A stretch of DNA of 64,000 nt from Streptomyces antibioticus (GCF_001514065.1 NZ_KQ948426.1:1-64000), one strand, 5' to 3'; counted from the stretch's first letter, positions 17,699-26,981 are shown. Made by a program: numbers and translations. Notes: a model not told the origin generated them from the letters alone.

Positions 17699-17714
17699 TG
17701 AGTAGTCGTACTCA
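17699..17714. promoter_or_regulatory. Inverted repeat TGAGTA-N4-TACTCA before the lipoprotein gene
   Basis: Perfect six-bp arms at 17699-17704 and 17709-17714 lie 34 bases before the lipoprotein start. The 247-bp gap they sit in is less GC-rich than its surroundings and also holds GGAAC-GCCTT-GTTCC near 17591. Both could be operators; no binding protein is assigned. Confidence 0.4.
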
Positions 17715-17748
17715 TGTCCGGTCTCTTGCGGGCTCACAGACTTCCGGC

Positions 17749-18435
17749 ATGAGACGAATTTCCCTGCTCCCGATCGCGGCACTGACGGCACTTTGCGGGC
17801 TCGCGCTCGCGGGCTGCGGCACCGAACGGGCGGCGGACGCGTCCGCGCGGACCGAGGTCGACCGCGGCCGGACCGCTGCCACCGCTTCCGCCACGCCCGG
17901 GTCCGACCCGGCCGACGACGAGTCCGGCGACTCCGAGTTCATCGCGTTCATGATGCTCCTCAACACGGTCGCCGAACCGTGCCTGCCGGAGCTTCCGACC
18001 GCGGTGCCCCCGGAGGAGCCGGAAGCCATGGAAGAGATTCCCACGGATGCGCCCCGCCCCGACGAACTGCCCCTCCCCGACGAGCCGCCGCCCACGAGCG
18101 CGCCGCGAGACCCCGAGGAGGCCTTCCAGGAGATCGATCTGAGCTCCGTCGAGAAGTGCGACGCCGAGCAGCACGTCCGCCGCATCACGAAGGCCCTCGC
18201 CGCCGGCAGCGCCGACCCGGCACCGCAGGACGTCGGTGCCGTCCTGCGCGGGCTCGGCTACATCGACGAGCGCATCGACGGCCCGCAACGCGCGCGTGGC
18301 GGCGTCGAGTTCACCCTCGACCTGCGCATGATGGGCGGCTCGCTGTGCCTCTCCGGCACCACGACCGGCACGAAGACCACGATCGAGCCGTACGGCGCCG
18401 ACGTGGAGGTCGCCTGCACGGAGGTGCGGAGGTGA
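17749..18435 (+). CDS. Putative lipoprotein, unknown function
   Basis: A 228-aa exported protein. The type II signal peptide is short (MRRISLLPIAALTALCGLA) with lipobox LAGC, so Cys21 or so is lipidated. The mature part has an acidic/Pro-rich linker (about 60-125) and a compact C-terminal domain with three further Cys residues (VEKCDAE, GSLCLSG, VACTEV). No family is recognised. The ATG at 17749 is chosen because the signal peptide begins there. It lies just upstream of radA but does not overlap it. Confidence 0.72.
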   Translation: MRRISLLPIAALTALCGLALAGCGTERAADASARTEVDRGRTAATASATPGSDPADDESGDSEFIAFMMLLNTVAEPCLPELPTAVPPEEPEAMEEIPTDAPRPDELPLPDEPPPTSAPRDPEEAFQEIDLSSVEKCDAEQHVRRITKALAAGSADPAPQDVGAVLRGLGYIDERIDGPQRARGGVEFTLDLRMMGGSLCLSGTTTGTKTTIEPYGADVEVACTEVRR

Positions 18436-18462
18436 GGCGCGGAATCTGAGCCGCGGCGGACG

Positions 18463-18485
18463 TTGTCAGTGCGGGCGGCTACGGT
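18463..18485 (+). promoter_or_regulatory. PafBC/RecA-independent DNA-damage-type promoter of radA
   Basis: TTGTCAGTG (18463-18471), eight bases, then TACGGT (18480-18485) match the mycobacterial/actinobacterial damage promoter pattern tTGTCRgtg-N8-TAnnnT. The -10 ends seven bases before the radA ATG, so the transcript is probably leaderless. The function is inferred from the motif and from the repair role of the gene. Confidence 0.6.
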
Positions 18486-18492
18486 TTCGTCC

Positions 18493-19902
18493 ATGGCTGC
18501 CCGTACGAAGACCGCCAAGGACCGCCCCGCCTTCCGCTGCACCGAGTGCGGCTGGCAGACGGCGAAGTGGCTCGGCCGCTGCCCCGAATGCCAGGCATGG
18601 GGGACGGTCGAGGAGTACGGCGCGCCCGCGGTGCGCACGACAGCCCCCGGCCGCGTCACCACCTCCGCCCTGCCCATCGGCCAGGTGGACGGCCGTCAGG
18701 CCACCGCCCGCTCCACCGGCGTGCCCGAGCTGGACCGCGTCCTGGGCGGCGGCCTCGTCCCCGGCGCGGTCGTGCTGCTGGCGGGCGAGCCCGGCGTGGG
18801 CAAGTCCACGCTCCTGCTCGACGTGGCGGCCAAGTCGGCGAGCGACGAGCACCGCACGCTGTACGTCACGGGCGAGGAGTCGGCGAGCCAGGTCCGGCTG
18901 CGCGCCGACCGCATCAAGGCCATCGACGACCATCTGTACCTCGCCGCGGAGACCGATCTGGCCGCCGTCCTCGGGCACTTGGACGCGGTGAAGCCCTCCC
19001 TCCTCATCCTCGACTCGGTGCAGACGGTGGCCTCCCCGGAGATCGACGGCGCCCCCGGCGGCATGGCCCAGGTGCGCGAGGTCGCGGGCGCGCTCATCCG
19101 GGCCTCCAAGGAACGCGGCATGTCCACGCTCCTGGTGGGCCATGTCACCAAGGACGGCGCGATCGCGGGCCCGCGCCTGCTGGAGCACCTCGTGGACGTG
19201 GTGCTCTCCTTCGAGGGCGACCGGCACGCGCGCCTCCGTCTCGTCCGGGGCGTCAAGAACCGCTACGGCGCGACGGACGAGGTCGGCTGCTTCGAACTGC
19301 ACGACGAGGGCATTACGGGCCTTGCGGACCCGAGCGGACTTTTCCTGACCCGACGTGACGAACCGGTCCCCGGCACCTGTCTGACGGTCACCCTGGAGGG
19401 CCGCCGCCCGCTGGTGGCCGAGGTCCAGGCCCTGACGGTCGACTCCCAGATCCCCTCCCCCAGGCGCACCACGTCCGGTCTGGAGACCTCCCGCGTCTCG
19501 ATGATGCTGGCCGTCTTGGAGCAGCGGGGCCGGATCAGCGCCCTCGGCAAGCGGGACATCTACTCCGCGACGGTCGGCGGAGTGAAGCTCTCGGAGCCCG
19601 CCGCGGACCTGGCCATCGCTCTCGCGCTGGCCTCCGCGGCGAGCGACACCCCGCTGCCCAAGAACCTCGTCGCGATCGGCGAAGTAGGCCTCGCGGGCGA
19701 GGTCAGACGGGTCACGGGCGTCCAGCGCCGGCTGTCCGAGGCCCACCGTCTGGGCTTCACCCACGCCCTCGTGCCGGGCGACCCCGGCAAGATCCCTCCC
19801 GGTATGAAGGTCCTGGAAGTCGCCGACATAGGAGACGCCCTGAGGGTCCTTCCGCGCTCGCGTCGGCGAGAGGCCCCACGGGACGCGGAGGAGCGCCGGT
19901 AG
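18493..19902 (+). CDS. radA: DNA repair protein RadA (Sms)
   Basis: A 469-aa RecA-like ATPase that drives branch migration in recombination. The N-terminal zinc finger is [20 protein letters not shown]. Walker A is GEPGVGKST, the family-specific motif is KNRYGATDE, and a C-terminal Lon-protease-like domain ([26 protein letters not shown]) closes the protein. The ATG at 18493 is preferred over an upstream in-frame GTG because it lies seven bases after the -10. It is followed by disA, the same pairing as in Bacillus. Confidence 0.95.
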   Translation: MAARTKTAKDRPAFRCTECGWQTAKWLGRCPECQAWGTVEEYGAPAVRTTAPGRVTTSALPIGQVDGRQATARSTGVPELDRVLGGGLVPGAVVLLAGEPGVGKSTLLLDVAAKSASDEHRTLYVTGEESASQVRLRADRIKAIDDHLYLAAETDLAAVLGHLDAVKPSLLILDSVQTVASPEIDGAPGGMAQVREVAGALIRASKERGMSTLLVGHVTKDGAIAGPRLLEHLVDVVLSFEGDRHARLRLVRGVKNRYGATDEVGCFELHDEGITGLADPSGLFLTRRDEPVPGTCLTVTLEGRRPLVAEVQALTVDSQIPSPRRTTSGLETSRVSMMLAVLEQRGRISALGKRDIYSATVGGVKLSEPAADLAIALALASAASDTPLPKNLVAIGEVGLAGEVRRVTGVQRRLSEAHRLGFTHALVPGDPGKIPPGMKVLEVADIGDALRVLPRSRRREAPRDAEERR

Positions 19903-19984
19903 ACTTTGCCCTGGTCTCGCCCGTCCGTACGAACCGCATGTACGAAAGGGGAGCGCCAGAAGAACCTGCGACCGGAGGAGTGCA

Positions 19985-21109
19985 GTGGCAGCCAACGACC
20001 GGGCAGCAGCTCCCGGAAAGTCCGGCGGGAGCTCCGGTGCCGATGGCCTGATGCGCGCCTCATTGAGCGCCGTGGCACCCGGCACGGCGCTGCGCGACGG
20101 CCTGGAGCGGATTCTCCGCGGCAACACGGGCGGGCTCATCGTGCTCGGCTTCGACAAGACGGTGGAGCCGATGTGCACGGGCGGTTTCGTCCTGGACGTC
20201 GAGTTCACGGCCACGCGCCTGCGTGAGCTGTGCAAGCTCGACGGCGGCATCGTGCTGTCCTCGGACCTGTCGAAGATCCTGCGGGCCGGCGTCCAGCTGG
20301 TCCCGGACCCGACGATCCCGACGGAGGAGACCGGCACCCGTCACCGCACGGCGGACCGGGTGTCCAAGCAGGTCGGTTTCCCGGTCGTCTCGGTCTCCCA
20401 GTCGATGCGCCTGATCGCGCTCTACGTCGACGGCCAGCGCCGCGTCCTGGAGGACTCCGCGGCGATCCTGTCCCGCGCCAACCAGGCGCTGGCGACCCTG
20501 GAGCGGTACAAGCTCCGCCTGGACGAGGTCGCGGGAACGTTGTCAGCGCTGGAGATCGAGGACCTCGTCACGGTCCGGGACGTCTCCGCGGTGGCCCAGC
20601 GCCTGGAGATGGTCCGCCGCATCGCCACGGAGATCGCCGAGTACGTGGTCGAGCTCGGCACGGACGGCCGCCTCCTGGCCCTCCAGCTCGACGAGCTGAT
20701 CGCGGGCGTGGAGCCGGAACGCGAACTGGTGGTCCGGGACTACGTCCCCGAGCCCACCGCCAAGCGCTCCCGCACGGTCGAAGAGGCCCTGTACGAGCTG
20801 GACGCCCTCACCCACGCCGAGCTCCTCGAACTGCCCACGGTGGCAAAGGCGCTGGGCTACACGGGTTCACCGGAGGCACTGGACTCGGCGGTGTCCCCGC
20901 GCGGCTTCCGCCTCCTGGCGAAGGTCCCGCGCCTCCCGGGCGCGATCATCGACCGCCTGGTGGAACATTTCGGCGGCCTGCAGAAGCTCCTCGCGGCGAG
21001 CGTGGACGACTTGCAGACGGTGGACGGGGTCGGCGAGGCGAGGGCGAGGAGCGTACGCGAGGGCTTGTCGAGGCTGGCGGAGAGCTCAATCTTGGAACGG
21101 TACGTCTAA
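19985..21109 (+). CDS. disA: Diadenylate cyclase DisA (c-di-AMP synthase)
   Basis: A 374-aa enzyme condensing two ATP to c-di-AMP and scanning DNA. The DAC domain (about 25-150) has LDGGIVL with Asp86 (DGG where most have DGA) and the RHR triad at 119-121. A helical spine and a C-terminal helix-hairpin-helix domain ([18 protein letters not shown]) bind branched DNA. The GTG start follows GGAGGAG by four bases. It sits 82 bases after radA, which in Bacillus inhibits DisA, so the pairing is functional as well as positional. Confidence 0.96.
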   Translation: MAANDRAAAPGKSGGSSGADGLMRASLSAVAPGTALRDGLERILRGNTGGLIVLGFDKTVEPMCTGGFVLDVEFTATRLRELCKLDGGIVLSSDLSKILRAGVQLVPDPTIPTEETGTRHRTADRVSKQVGFPVVSVSQSMRLIALYVDGQRRVLEDSAAILSRANQALATLERYKLRLDEVAGTLSALEIEDLVTVRDVSAVAQRLEMVRRIATEIAEYVVELGTDGRLLALQLDELIAGVEPERELVVRDYVPEPTAKRSRTVEEALYELDALTHAELLELPTVAKALGYTGSPEALDSAVSPRGFRLLAKVPRLPGAIIDRLVEHFGGLQKLLAASVDDLQTVDGVGEARARSVREGLSRLAESSILERYV

Positions 21110-21115
21110 GGGCCT

Positions 21116-21213
21116 TTAGGGGCGCGGGGCTGTATCAATTTGCGGCTCCGCCGCGTGGGCGCGACAAGCCCCCACGGAGCCGCACACGACGAACAACGCA
21201 CCCTGGCTGCCCC
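21116..21213. repeat. Streptomyces-type intergenic repeat with terminator potential
   Basis: The gap between disA and the next convergent gene consists of a sequence type I recognise from many Streptomyces intergenic regions: GGGGCGCGGGGCTG, then TGCGGCTCCG, then CGACAAGCCCCCACGGAGCCGCA. TGCGGCTCCG pairs with CGGAGCCGCA and GGGGCT with AGCCCC, giving a large hairpin. It probably ends transcription from both sides. Confidence 0.5.
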
Positions 21214-22044
21214 TTAGTCGCTCTCCAACACGAACGACGTCTGCACCTTCGCGTACCCCGGAGCAGCCAACTCCACCAGATACGTCCCCGCCCCCGCCGA
21301 CCCCGCAGAAGGCGTCGCACACTGCGGAGCACTCGGCTTCCGGTCCCACTTCACCGTGTACGTGATGCTGCTGCCCGCAGGCGCCCGGAACACCAGACTG
21401 CCCGCCGTCTTCGGGCAGTCGGCGGACGACCAGTACTCGTCGTCCTGCGCGGCCTGAGTGATCGTCAACACCGCGCTCTTCGGCCCGAGATCGACCTTGC
21501 AGTCACTGCCGGAGGAGTTGGTCGCGGTCACCAGCAGCGTGGGCGTCTCGCCGGGCCCGTACCCGTTGTGGAGGCTGCGCACGGTCAACTTCACCGCTCC
21601 GGCGGTGCAGTTGGGCAGTGTGGAGCCCGCCGGCACCGTGTCGTTCTGACCGACGCCGCTGCCCGCACCGCCACCGGCGGTCCCGCCTTCCGAGCCGCCG
21701 GAACCGGCGGACCCCGGGCCTCCGGACCCCGCGGTCGAGCCGGAGCCGTCACCGGCCCCGTCGTCGGAGCCCGATCCACCGCTGTCCCCGCCACCGCTCG
21801 ACTCGTCGCGCCCGCCCGGGGCTTGACTGATCGCGGGCCCTGAACTCGACGGCCCGGGAGTGATGGAGGGCGCGGGATTCTTGCCGTTGGACCCGTCGGC
21901 GCCGTTCTTGCCGCCACCGCCGTCCGAGGTGACCACCCAGGCGATCAGCAGCGCCAACAGGGCCAACACAGACAGCAGTACGGCCCTCCGTCGCCAGTAG
22001 ATGGAGGAGGGAAGCGGCCCGACCGGATTGCGCAGAGATCCCAC
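21214..22044 (-). CDS. Membrane-anchored Gly/Ser-rich protein, unknown function
   Basis: A 276-aa protein. One membrane span near the N-terminus (RRRAVLLSVLALLALLIAWVV, about 19-39) is followed by a Gly/Ser/Asp-rich low-complexity stalk of about 90 residues. A beta-rich outer domain then has four Cys residues (LPNCTAG, SDCKVD, ADCPKT, PQCATP). It resembles surface proteins with an Ig-like fold but I cannot name a family. The GTG at 22044 is chosen because the charged N-tail and span follow directly. Confidence 0.65.
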   Translation of the reverse strand: MGSLRNPVGPLPSSIYWRRRAVLLSVLALLALLIAWVVTSDGGGGKNGADGSNGKNPAPSITPGPSSSGPAISQAPGGRDESSGGGDSGGSGSDDGAGDGSGSTAGSGGPGSAGSGGSEGGTAGGGAGSGVGQNDTVPAGSTLPNCTAGAVKLTVRSLHNGYGPGETPTLLVTATNSSGSDCKVDLGPKSAVLTITQAAQDDEYWSSADCPKTAGSLVFRAPAGSSITYTVKWDRKPSAPQCATPSAGSAGAGTYLVELAAPGYAKVQTSFVLESD

Positions 22045-22277
22045 GGCGCAAACTGTACGAGAGATCGGCGCCTCCGCTGGCCCTACCCGCCGCGGGGGAT
22101 CACAACTTTTCCGGATCATCATTCCGGGCGCGGGTGTTCCACCCCTGTCTTTCGCCGGGCGCGGTTCCTGATGTGACCGGAGAAACGGCACTGCTGTCGA
22201 TCGTCTGGTGCCGCCGTACACCCCAGGGGTGGCGGTGCCCCCGCGCCCCCTCCCCGGCATGGCAGGATCGGAAGGCC

Positions 22278-23204
22278 ATGACTGCGCCCCTCACCAACTC
22301 CCCCGCCCTCTCCGAAGCCGACGCCCCCGCCGGAGAGCATCTGCACGCCCCCGTCATCGACTGGTTCGACGAGCACGCCCGTGATCTGCCGTGGCGGCGC
22401 CCCGACGCCGGGCCGTGGGGGGTGATGGTCAGTGAGTTCATGCTCCAGCAGACGCCGGTCAGCCGGGTCCTGCCGGTCTACGAGCAGTGGCTGGCCCGCT
22501 GGCCGCGCCCCGCGGACCTCGCTCAGGAGGCGCCCGGCGAGGCCGTGCGCGCCTGGGGCCGGCTCGGCTACCCCCGCCGCGCACTGCGGCTGCACGGCGC
22601 CGCCGTGGCGATAACGGAACGGCACGGCGGGGACGTACCCACCGACCACGCCCAGCTGCTCGCGCTGCCCGGCATCGGCGAGTACACGGCCGCGGCCGTC
22701 GCCTCCTTCGCCTACGGCCAGCGGCACGCGGTCCTCGACACCAACGTCCGGCGCGTCTTCGCGCGGGCCGTCACCGGCGTGCAGTACCCGCCGAACGCCA
22801 CCACCGCCGCCGAACGCAAGCTGGCCCGCGCCCTGTTGCCCGAGGACGAGTCCACCGCCTCCCGCTGGGCCGCCGCCTCCATGGAGCTCGGCGCGCTGGT
22901 GTGCACCGCCAAGAACGAGTCCTGCCACCGCTGCCCGATCGCCGCGCAGTGCGCCTGGCGGCTCGCGGGCAAGCCGGAGCACGACGGTCCGCCGCGGCGC
23001 GGACAGACGTACGCCGGTACCGACCGCCAGGTGCGCGGCAAGCTGCTGGCCGTGCTGCGCGAGGCGCACGCGCCCGTGCCGCAGGCCGCGCTCGACCGGG
23101 TGTGGCACGAGCCGGTGCAGCGCGCGCGGGCCCTGGACGGGCTCGTCGCGGACGGACTCGTGGAGCCCCTGCCCGGTGGTTTGTATCGGCTGCCGTTGAC
23201 GTAA
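22278..23204 (+). CDS. mutY: A/G-specific adenine DNA glycosylase
   Basis: A 308-aa base-excision repair enzyme that removes A opposite 8-oxoG. The N-terminal catalytic Glu lies in VSEFMLQQT, the helix-hairpin-helix is LPGIGEYTAAAV and the catalytic Asp is in AVLDTNVRR. The 4Fe-4S ligands are C-x6-C-x2-C-x5-C in CTAKNESCHRCPIAAQC. Only about 75 residues follow the cluster, so the C-terminal NUDIX-like 8-oxoG domain of E. coli MutY is absent and a short winged-helix-like tail replaces it, as in other actinobacteria. GGAAGG precedes the ATG. Confidence 0.93.
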   Translation: MTAPLTNSPALSEADAPAGEHLHAPVIDWFDEHARDLPWRRPDAGPWGVMVSEFMLQQTPVSRVLPVYEQWLARWPRPADLAQEAPGEAVRAWGRLGYPRRALRLHGAAVAITERHGGDVPTDHAQLLALPGIGEYTAAAVASFAYGQRHAVLDTNVRRVFARAVTGVQYPPNATTAAERKLARALLPEDESTASRWAAASMELGALVCTAKNESCHRCPIAAQCAWRLAGKPEHDGPPRRGQTYAGTDRQVRGKLLAVLREAHAPVPQAALDRVWHEPVQRARALDGLVADGLVEPLPGGLYRLPLT

Positions 23205-23235
23205 CGCCGTACAGACACCTCACCAAATCACCCCG

Positions 23236-23261
23236 AACCGGCGCGATTTACTGCGCCGGTT
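23236..23261. terminator. Terminator after mutY, upstream of sigE
   Basis: AACCGGCGC (23236-23244) and GCGCCGGTT (23253-23261) form a nine-bp stem around an eight-base loop, followed by TTACCCCTTT. It isolates sigE from mutY transcription. Confidence 0.65.
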
Positions 23262-23441
23262 TACCCCTTTCCTACTTCCGTTACACAACCGACGGACAGC
23301 CGAGGGCTAGCCGCGCGCTGCTCCGCACAGCCCCGTGACAACCGCTCCGTAGCTTCATTGGCGTACCGCAAGGACGGCGGCACACAGGCAATGGAGAACC
23401 GGCGGCAGGCGAGTCGGAAACGGGGATGGAGGCGGTCGATC

Positions 23442-23984
23442 ATGGCGCAGGGCGAGGTGCTCGAGTTCGAGGAGTACGTCCGCACCCGGCAGGACGCGTT
23501 GCTGCGCAGCGCCCGTCGCCTGGTCCCGGACCCCGTCGACGCACAGGACCTGCTCCAGACGGCGCTGGCGCGGACGTACGGCCGCTGGGAGACCATCGAG
23601 GACAAGCGGCTCGCGGACGCCTATCTGCGCCGGGTCATGATCAACACCCGGACCGAGTGGTGGCGGGCCCGCAAGCTGGAGGAGGTGCCGACCGAGCAGC
23701 TCCCGGACGCCTCCGTCGACGACGCCACCGAGCAGCACGCGGACCGCGCCCTGCTGATGGACATCATGAAGGTGCTCGCCCCCAAGCAGCGCTCCGTGGT
23801 CGTGCTGCGACACTGGGAGCAGATGTCCACGGAGGAGACGGCCGCCGCCCTCGGCATGTCGGCCGGTACGGTCAAGAGCACGCTGCACCGGGCCCTCGCC
23901 CGGCTCCGCGAGGAGCTGGAGAGCCGCGATCTGGACGCACGCGCGCTGGAGCGTGAGGAGCGGGAGCGTTGCACGGCGGCCTGA
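23442..23984 (+). CDS. sigE: ECF sigma factor SigE, cell-envelope stress
   Basis: A 180-aa sigma factor of the SigE/ECF type. Region 2 is VEFEEYVR-like (LEFEEYVRTRQDALLRSARRL) with RVMINTRTEWWR. Region 4 is LAPKQRSVVVLRHWEQMSTEETAAALGMSAGTVKSTLHRALARL. In S. coelicolor it directs cell-wall and envelope genes and is switched on by CseB/CseC during cell-wall damage; the same four-gene order here supports identity. GGAGG stands nine bases before the ATG at 23442. The gap 23262-23441 should hold the CseB-activated promoter; I could not fix its boxes. Confidence 0.95.
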   Translation: MAQGEVLEFEEYVRTRQDALLRSARRLVPDPVDAQDLLQTALARTYGRWETIEDKRLADAYLRRVMINTRTEWWRARKLEEVPTEQLPDASVDDATEQHADRALLMDIMKVLAPKQRSVVVLRHWEQMSTEETAAALGMSAGTVKSTLHRALARLREELESRDLDARALEREERERCTAA

Positions 23985-24691
23985 CCGACAGGGCTCGCGG
24001 CGCCGACGGGACACTCGGCGCCGGCCTCGACCCCGGACCGGGGCGGGGCGCTTTCCAGGCGGCGATGACGGCGGTGGCCGTACTCGCCGCCCTCGCCCTT
24101 TTCGTCTCCGCCTGCGCCACCGGCGGCACCGGCACCCGTGACGAGGGTCCGGCCCATGTCGAGACCTCGGCCGGCTCGGAGAGGGCGGCGGGCGCCGCTC
24201 CCGCGGCCACGGCCTCGTACTCCGGAAATCTGACCAAGGCCGAGGCCGCCCAGCTGCTCAAGGACGACCCCTCGGTCTCGGCCGAGGTCAAGAACGACCT
24301 CCAGCCCTGCACCGGCGACGACCCGCCCGTCGACGTGACCTCCGGCGATCTGACCGGCGGTACCGCGCGCGATGTCGTGGTCAACGTGCTGACCTGCGGT
24401 GACATCATCGGCATAGGGGCGTACGTGTATCGCCTTCAGGACGGCGCGTACGAGAATGTGTTCAAGGCCGAGGAGCCCCCGGTCTACGCGCAGATCGACC
24501 GGGGTGACCTGGTGGTGGACAAGCAGGTGTACGAGAAGGGCGACGCGGTGGCGGCACCCTCCGGCGAGTACGTGTTCATCTACCACTGGACGGCGGGCCG
24601 GTTCGTCAAGCGCTGGGACCAGTACAGCGAGTACGGCAAGACGTCCGACGGCCCTGCCGAGACCACGCCGACGCCGGTGCCGACGACCTGA
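23969..24691 (+). CDS. cseA: Lipoprotein CseA, negative modulator of sigE
   Basis: A 240-aa extracytoplasmic lipoprotein. The hydrophobic stretch MTAVAVLAALALFV ends at lipobox VSAC with Cys49 if the TTG at 23969 is used. That start overlaps sigE by 16 bases and has GAGG upstream, so coupling is plausible; the ATG at 24065 gives a shorter, more usual signal peptide. The mature domain (about 80-215) includes VVDKQVYEKGD and a Pro/Thr tail. In S. coelicolor CseA dampens SigE activity by acting with the sensor. Confidence 0.85.
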   Translation: MHGGLTDRARGADGTLGAGLDPGPGRGAFQAAMTAVAVLAALALFVSACATGGTGTRDEGPAHVETSAGSERAAGAAPAATASYSGNLTKAEAAQLLKDDPSVSAEVKNDLQPCTGDDPPVDVTSGDLTGGTARDVVVNVLTCGDIIGIGAYVYRLQDGAYENVFKAEEPPVYAQIDRGDLVVDKQVYEKGDAVAAPSGEYVFIYHWTAGRFVKRWDQYSEYGKTSDGPAETTPTPVPTT

Positions 24692-24814
24692 ATTCCGGGA
24701 AACCCTGGATTTCCGTGAACCGATCGGGCCGTTCGGAACGATCACCTTTCGACAGCAAGAACACGCAAGGCCACACGAGACCCCACCGCAGGACCAAGGA
24801 CAGAGAGCAGCGGG

Positions 24815-25519
24815 ATGGCAGACCAGACTCACGTTCTGTTCGTCGAGGACGACGACGTCATCCGCGAGGCCACCCAGCTCGCCCTGGAGCGGGACGGCTT
24901 CGCGGTCACCGCCATGCCCGACGGCCTGTCGGGTCTGGAGGCGTTCCGGGCCGACCGCCCCGACATCGCCCTGCTGGACGTGATGGTCCCGGGCCTGGAC
25001 GGCGTCAGCCTGTGCCGGCGCATCCGGGACGAGTCGACCGTGCCGGTGATCATGCTGTCCGCGCGCGCGGACTCGATCGACGTGGTGCTGGGCCTGGAGG
25101 CCGGCGCCGACGACTACGTGACGAAGCCGTTCGACGGCGCCGTGCTGGTCGCCCGTATCCGCGCGGTGCTGCGCCGCTTCGGACACGCGGGCGGCGGCGA
25201 GCGGGCGGACGACTCCGCGGCCGCGGCGGACGGCGGGGTGCTGACCTTCGGCGAGCTGGAGATCGACACCGAGGGCATGGAGGTGCGCCGGGCCGGCGAG
25301 CCGGTGGGGCTCACGCCGACCGAGATGCGCCTGCTCCTGGAGTTCTCCTCCGCGCCGGGTACGGTCCTCTCCCGCGACAAGCTCCTGGAGCGTGTGTGGG
25401 ACTACGGCTGGGGCGGGGACACGCGCGTGGTGGACGTCCATGTGCAGCGGCTGCGGACGAAGATCGGCCAGGACCGCATCGAGACGGTCCGTGGCTTCGG
25501 CTACAAGTTGAAGGCCTGA
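24815..25519 (+). CDS. cseB: OmpR-type response regulator CseB
   Basis: A 234-aa activator of sigE. The receiver domain has the acidic pocket EDDD (11-14), phospho-acceptor Asp55 in LLDVMVPG and Lys in VTKPFDG. The C-terminal winged helix (about 140-234) ends VVDVHVQRLRTKIGQDRIETVRGFGYKL, typical of OmpR/PhoB. The 123-base gap after cseA contains no clear gene. The cseC start follows 11 bases after its stop. Confidence 0.94.
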   Translation: MADQTHVLFVEDDDVIREATQLALERDGFAVTAMPDGLSGLEAFRADRPDIALLDVMVPGLDGVSLCRRIRDESTVPVIMLSARADSIDVVLGLEAGADDYVTKPFDGAVLVARIRAVLRRFGHAGGGERADDSAAAADGGVLTFGELEIDTEGMEVRRAGEPVGLTPTEMRLLLEFSSAPGTVLSRDKLLERVWDYGWGGDTRVVDVHVQRLRTKIGQDRIETVRGFGYKLKA

Positions 25520-25530
25520 GCGGGGCGGAC

Positions 25531-26877
25531 ATGCGGGGGACAATGCAGCGCCTGGTCCCGGCGCGACTGGAGCGCGCGGGCATCCGTACGGGAATTCGGT
25601 GGAAGCTCAGCGCGGCCATCGCGTTCGTCGGCGCGCTGGTCGCGATCGCACTGAGCCTGGTCGTGCACAACGCGGCCCGGGTCTCGATGCTGGACAACGC
25701 CCGCGACCTCGCGGCCGAGCGCATCCAGATCGCCCAGCGCAACTACGACCAGTACAAACGGCCGAACCCCTTCCCCAACGTCAAGATCAACGACTCCTCG
25801 CTGCCGAGGGAGCTGAGGGAGAAGGTCGAGCAGGGGCGCCGGGCGACGTATGTGACCGACCGGCCGGGCGGTGAGCCGGACATCTGGGCCGCCGTACCCG
25901 CGGCGAACGGCAATGTGCTGTCCCTGCACACCTCGTTCACCGACCGCAGCACCGACATCCTCAACGACCTCGACCAGGCCCTGGTGATCGGCTCCATCGC
26001 CGTCGTCCTCGGCGGCAGCGCCCTCGGCGTGCTCATAGGGGGCCGCCTGTCGAGCCGGCTGCGCAAGGCGGCGACGGCCGCGGGGCAGGTCGCGAGCGGC
26101 GAGACGGACGTTCGGGTGCGGGACGCGATCGGCGGTGTCGTACGGGACGAGACCGACGACCTGGCCAGCGCGGTGGACGCGATGACCGACGCGCTCCAGC
26201 AGCGCATCGAGGCCGAGCGACGGGTCACCGCCGACATCGCGCACGAACTGCGCACCCCGGTGACCGGTCTGCTCACGGCGGCCGAGCTGCTGCCGCCCGG
26301 CCGTCCCACGGAACTGGTCCTGGACCGGGCGAAGGCGATGCGCACGCTCGTCGAGGACGTGCTGGAGGTGGCCCGCCTCGACAGCGCGTCGGAGCGGGCG
26401 GAGCTGCAGGACATCCTGCTGGGCGAGTTCGTCAGCCGGCGGGTGGCGGCCAAGGACCCGGACATCGAGGTCCGCGTGGTGCACGAGTCGATGGTCACGA
26501 CCGACCCGCGCCGCCTGGAGCGCGTCCTGTTCAACCTGCTCGCCAACGCCGCGCGGCACGGCGAGCCGCCGATCGAGGTCACCGTCGAGGGCCGGGTCAT
26601 CCGCGTCCGCGACCATGGTCCCGGATTCCCCGAGGACCTCCTCGCCGAGGGCCCGAGCCGTTTCCGCACGGGCAGCGCGGACCGCGCGGGGCACGGCCAC
26701 GGCCTCGGCCTGACCATCGCCGCCGGCCAGGCCCGGGTGCTGGGTGCCCGCCTCACCTTCCGCAACGTCCGCCCGGCGGGCGCGCCGGACGGGGTACGGG
26801 CAGAGGGGGCGGTGGCGGTGCTGTGGCTGCCGGAGCACGCGCCGACGAACACGGGGAGCTATCCGATGATGCCGTGA
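25531..26877 (+). CDS. cseC: Sensor histidine kinase CseC
   Basis: A 448-aa membrane kinase. Span 1 is about 25-46, an extracellular loop of about 100 residues follows, span 2 is about 151-170 and a HAMP-type linker comes next. The H-box is DIAHELRTPV with His238. N-box NLLANAARHGE, G1 RDHGPGFPE and G2 GHGHGLGLTI complete the ATPase. It senses envelope damage and phosphorylates CseB. ATG at 25531 is taken; ATG at 25543 is an alternative, and neither has a strong ribosome site. Confidence 0.92.
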   Translation: MRGTMQRLVPARLERAGIRTGIRWKLSAAIAFVGALVAIALSLVVHNAARVSMLDNARDLAAERIQIAQRNYDQYKRPNPFPNVKINDSSLPRELREKVEQGRRATYVTDRPGGEPDIWAAVPAANGNVLSLHTSFTDRSTDILNDLDQALVIGSIAVVLGGSALGVLIGGRLSSRLRKAATAAGQVASGETDVRVRDAIGGVVRDETDDLASAVDAMTDALQQRIEAERRVTADIAHELRTPVTGLLTAAELLPPGRPTELVLDRAKAMRTLVEDVLEVARLDSASERAELQDILLGEFVSRRVAAKDPDIEVRVVHESMVTTDPRRLERVLFNLLANAARHGEPPIEVTVEGRVIRVRDHGPGFPEDLLAEGPSRFRTGSADRAGHGHGLGLTIAAGQARVLGARLTFRNVRPAGAPDGVRAEGAVAVLWLPEHAPTNTGSYPMMP

Positions 26878-26918
26878 GGCGCTGGGCGGTCGATGGTGGC
26901 GCTGGGCGCCGACATCGT

Positions 26919-26981
26919 CGTAGGACATGAAGATCTTCGTAGGACATGAAGATCGCCGTAGGCATGAAGTACGACATGAAG
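26919..26981 (+). repeat. Short direct repeats after cseC
   Basis: CGTAGGACATGAAGATC occurs at 26919-26935 and 26938-26954 (period 19), followed by shorter echoes CGTAGGCATGAAG (26957-26969) and CGACATGAAG (26972-26981). They lie between the cseC stop and a terminator. No coding frame uses them. Confidence 0.6.
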
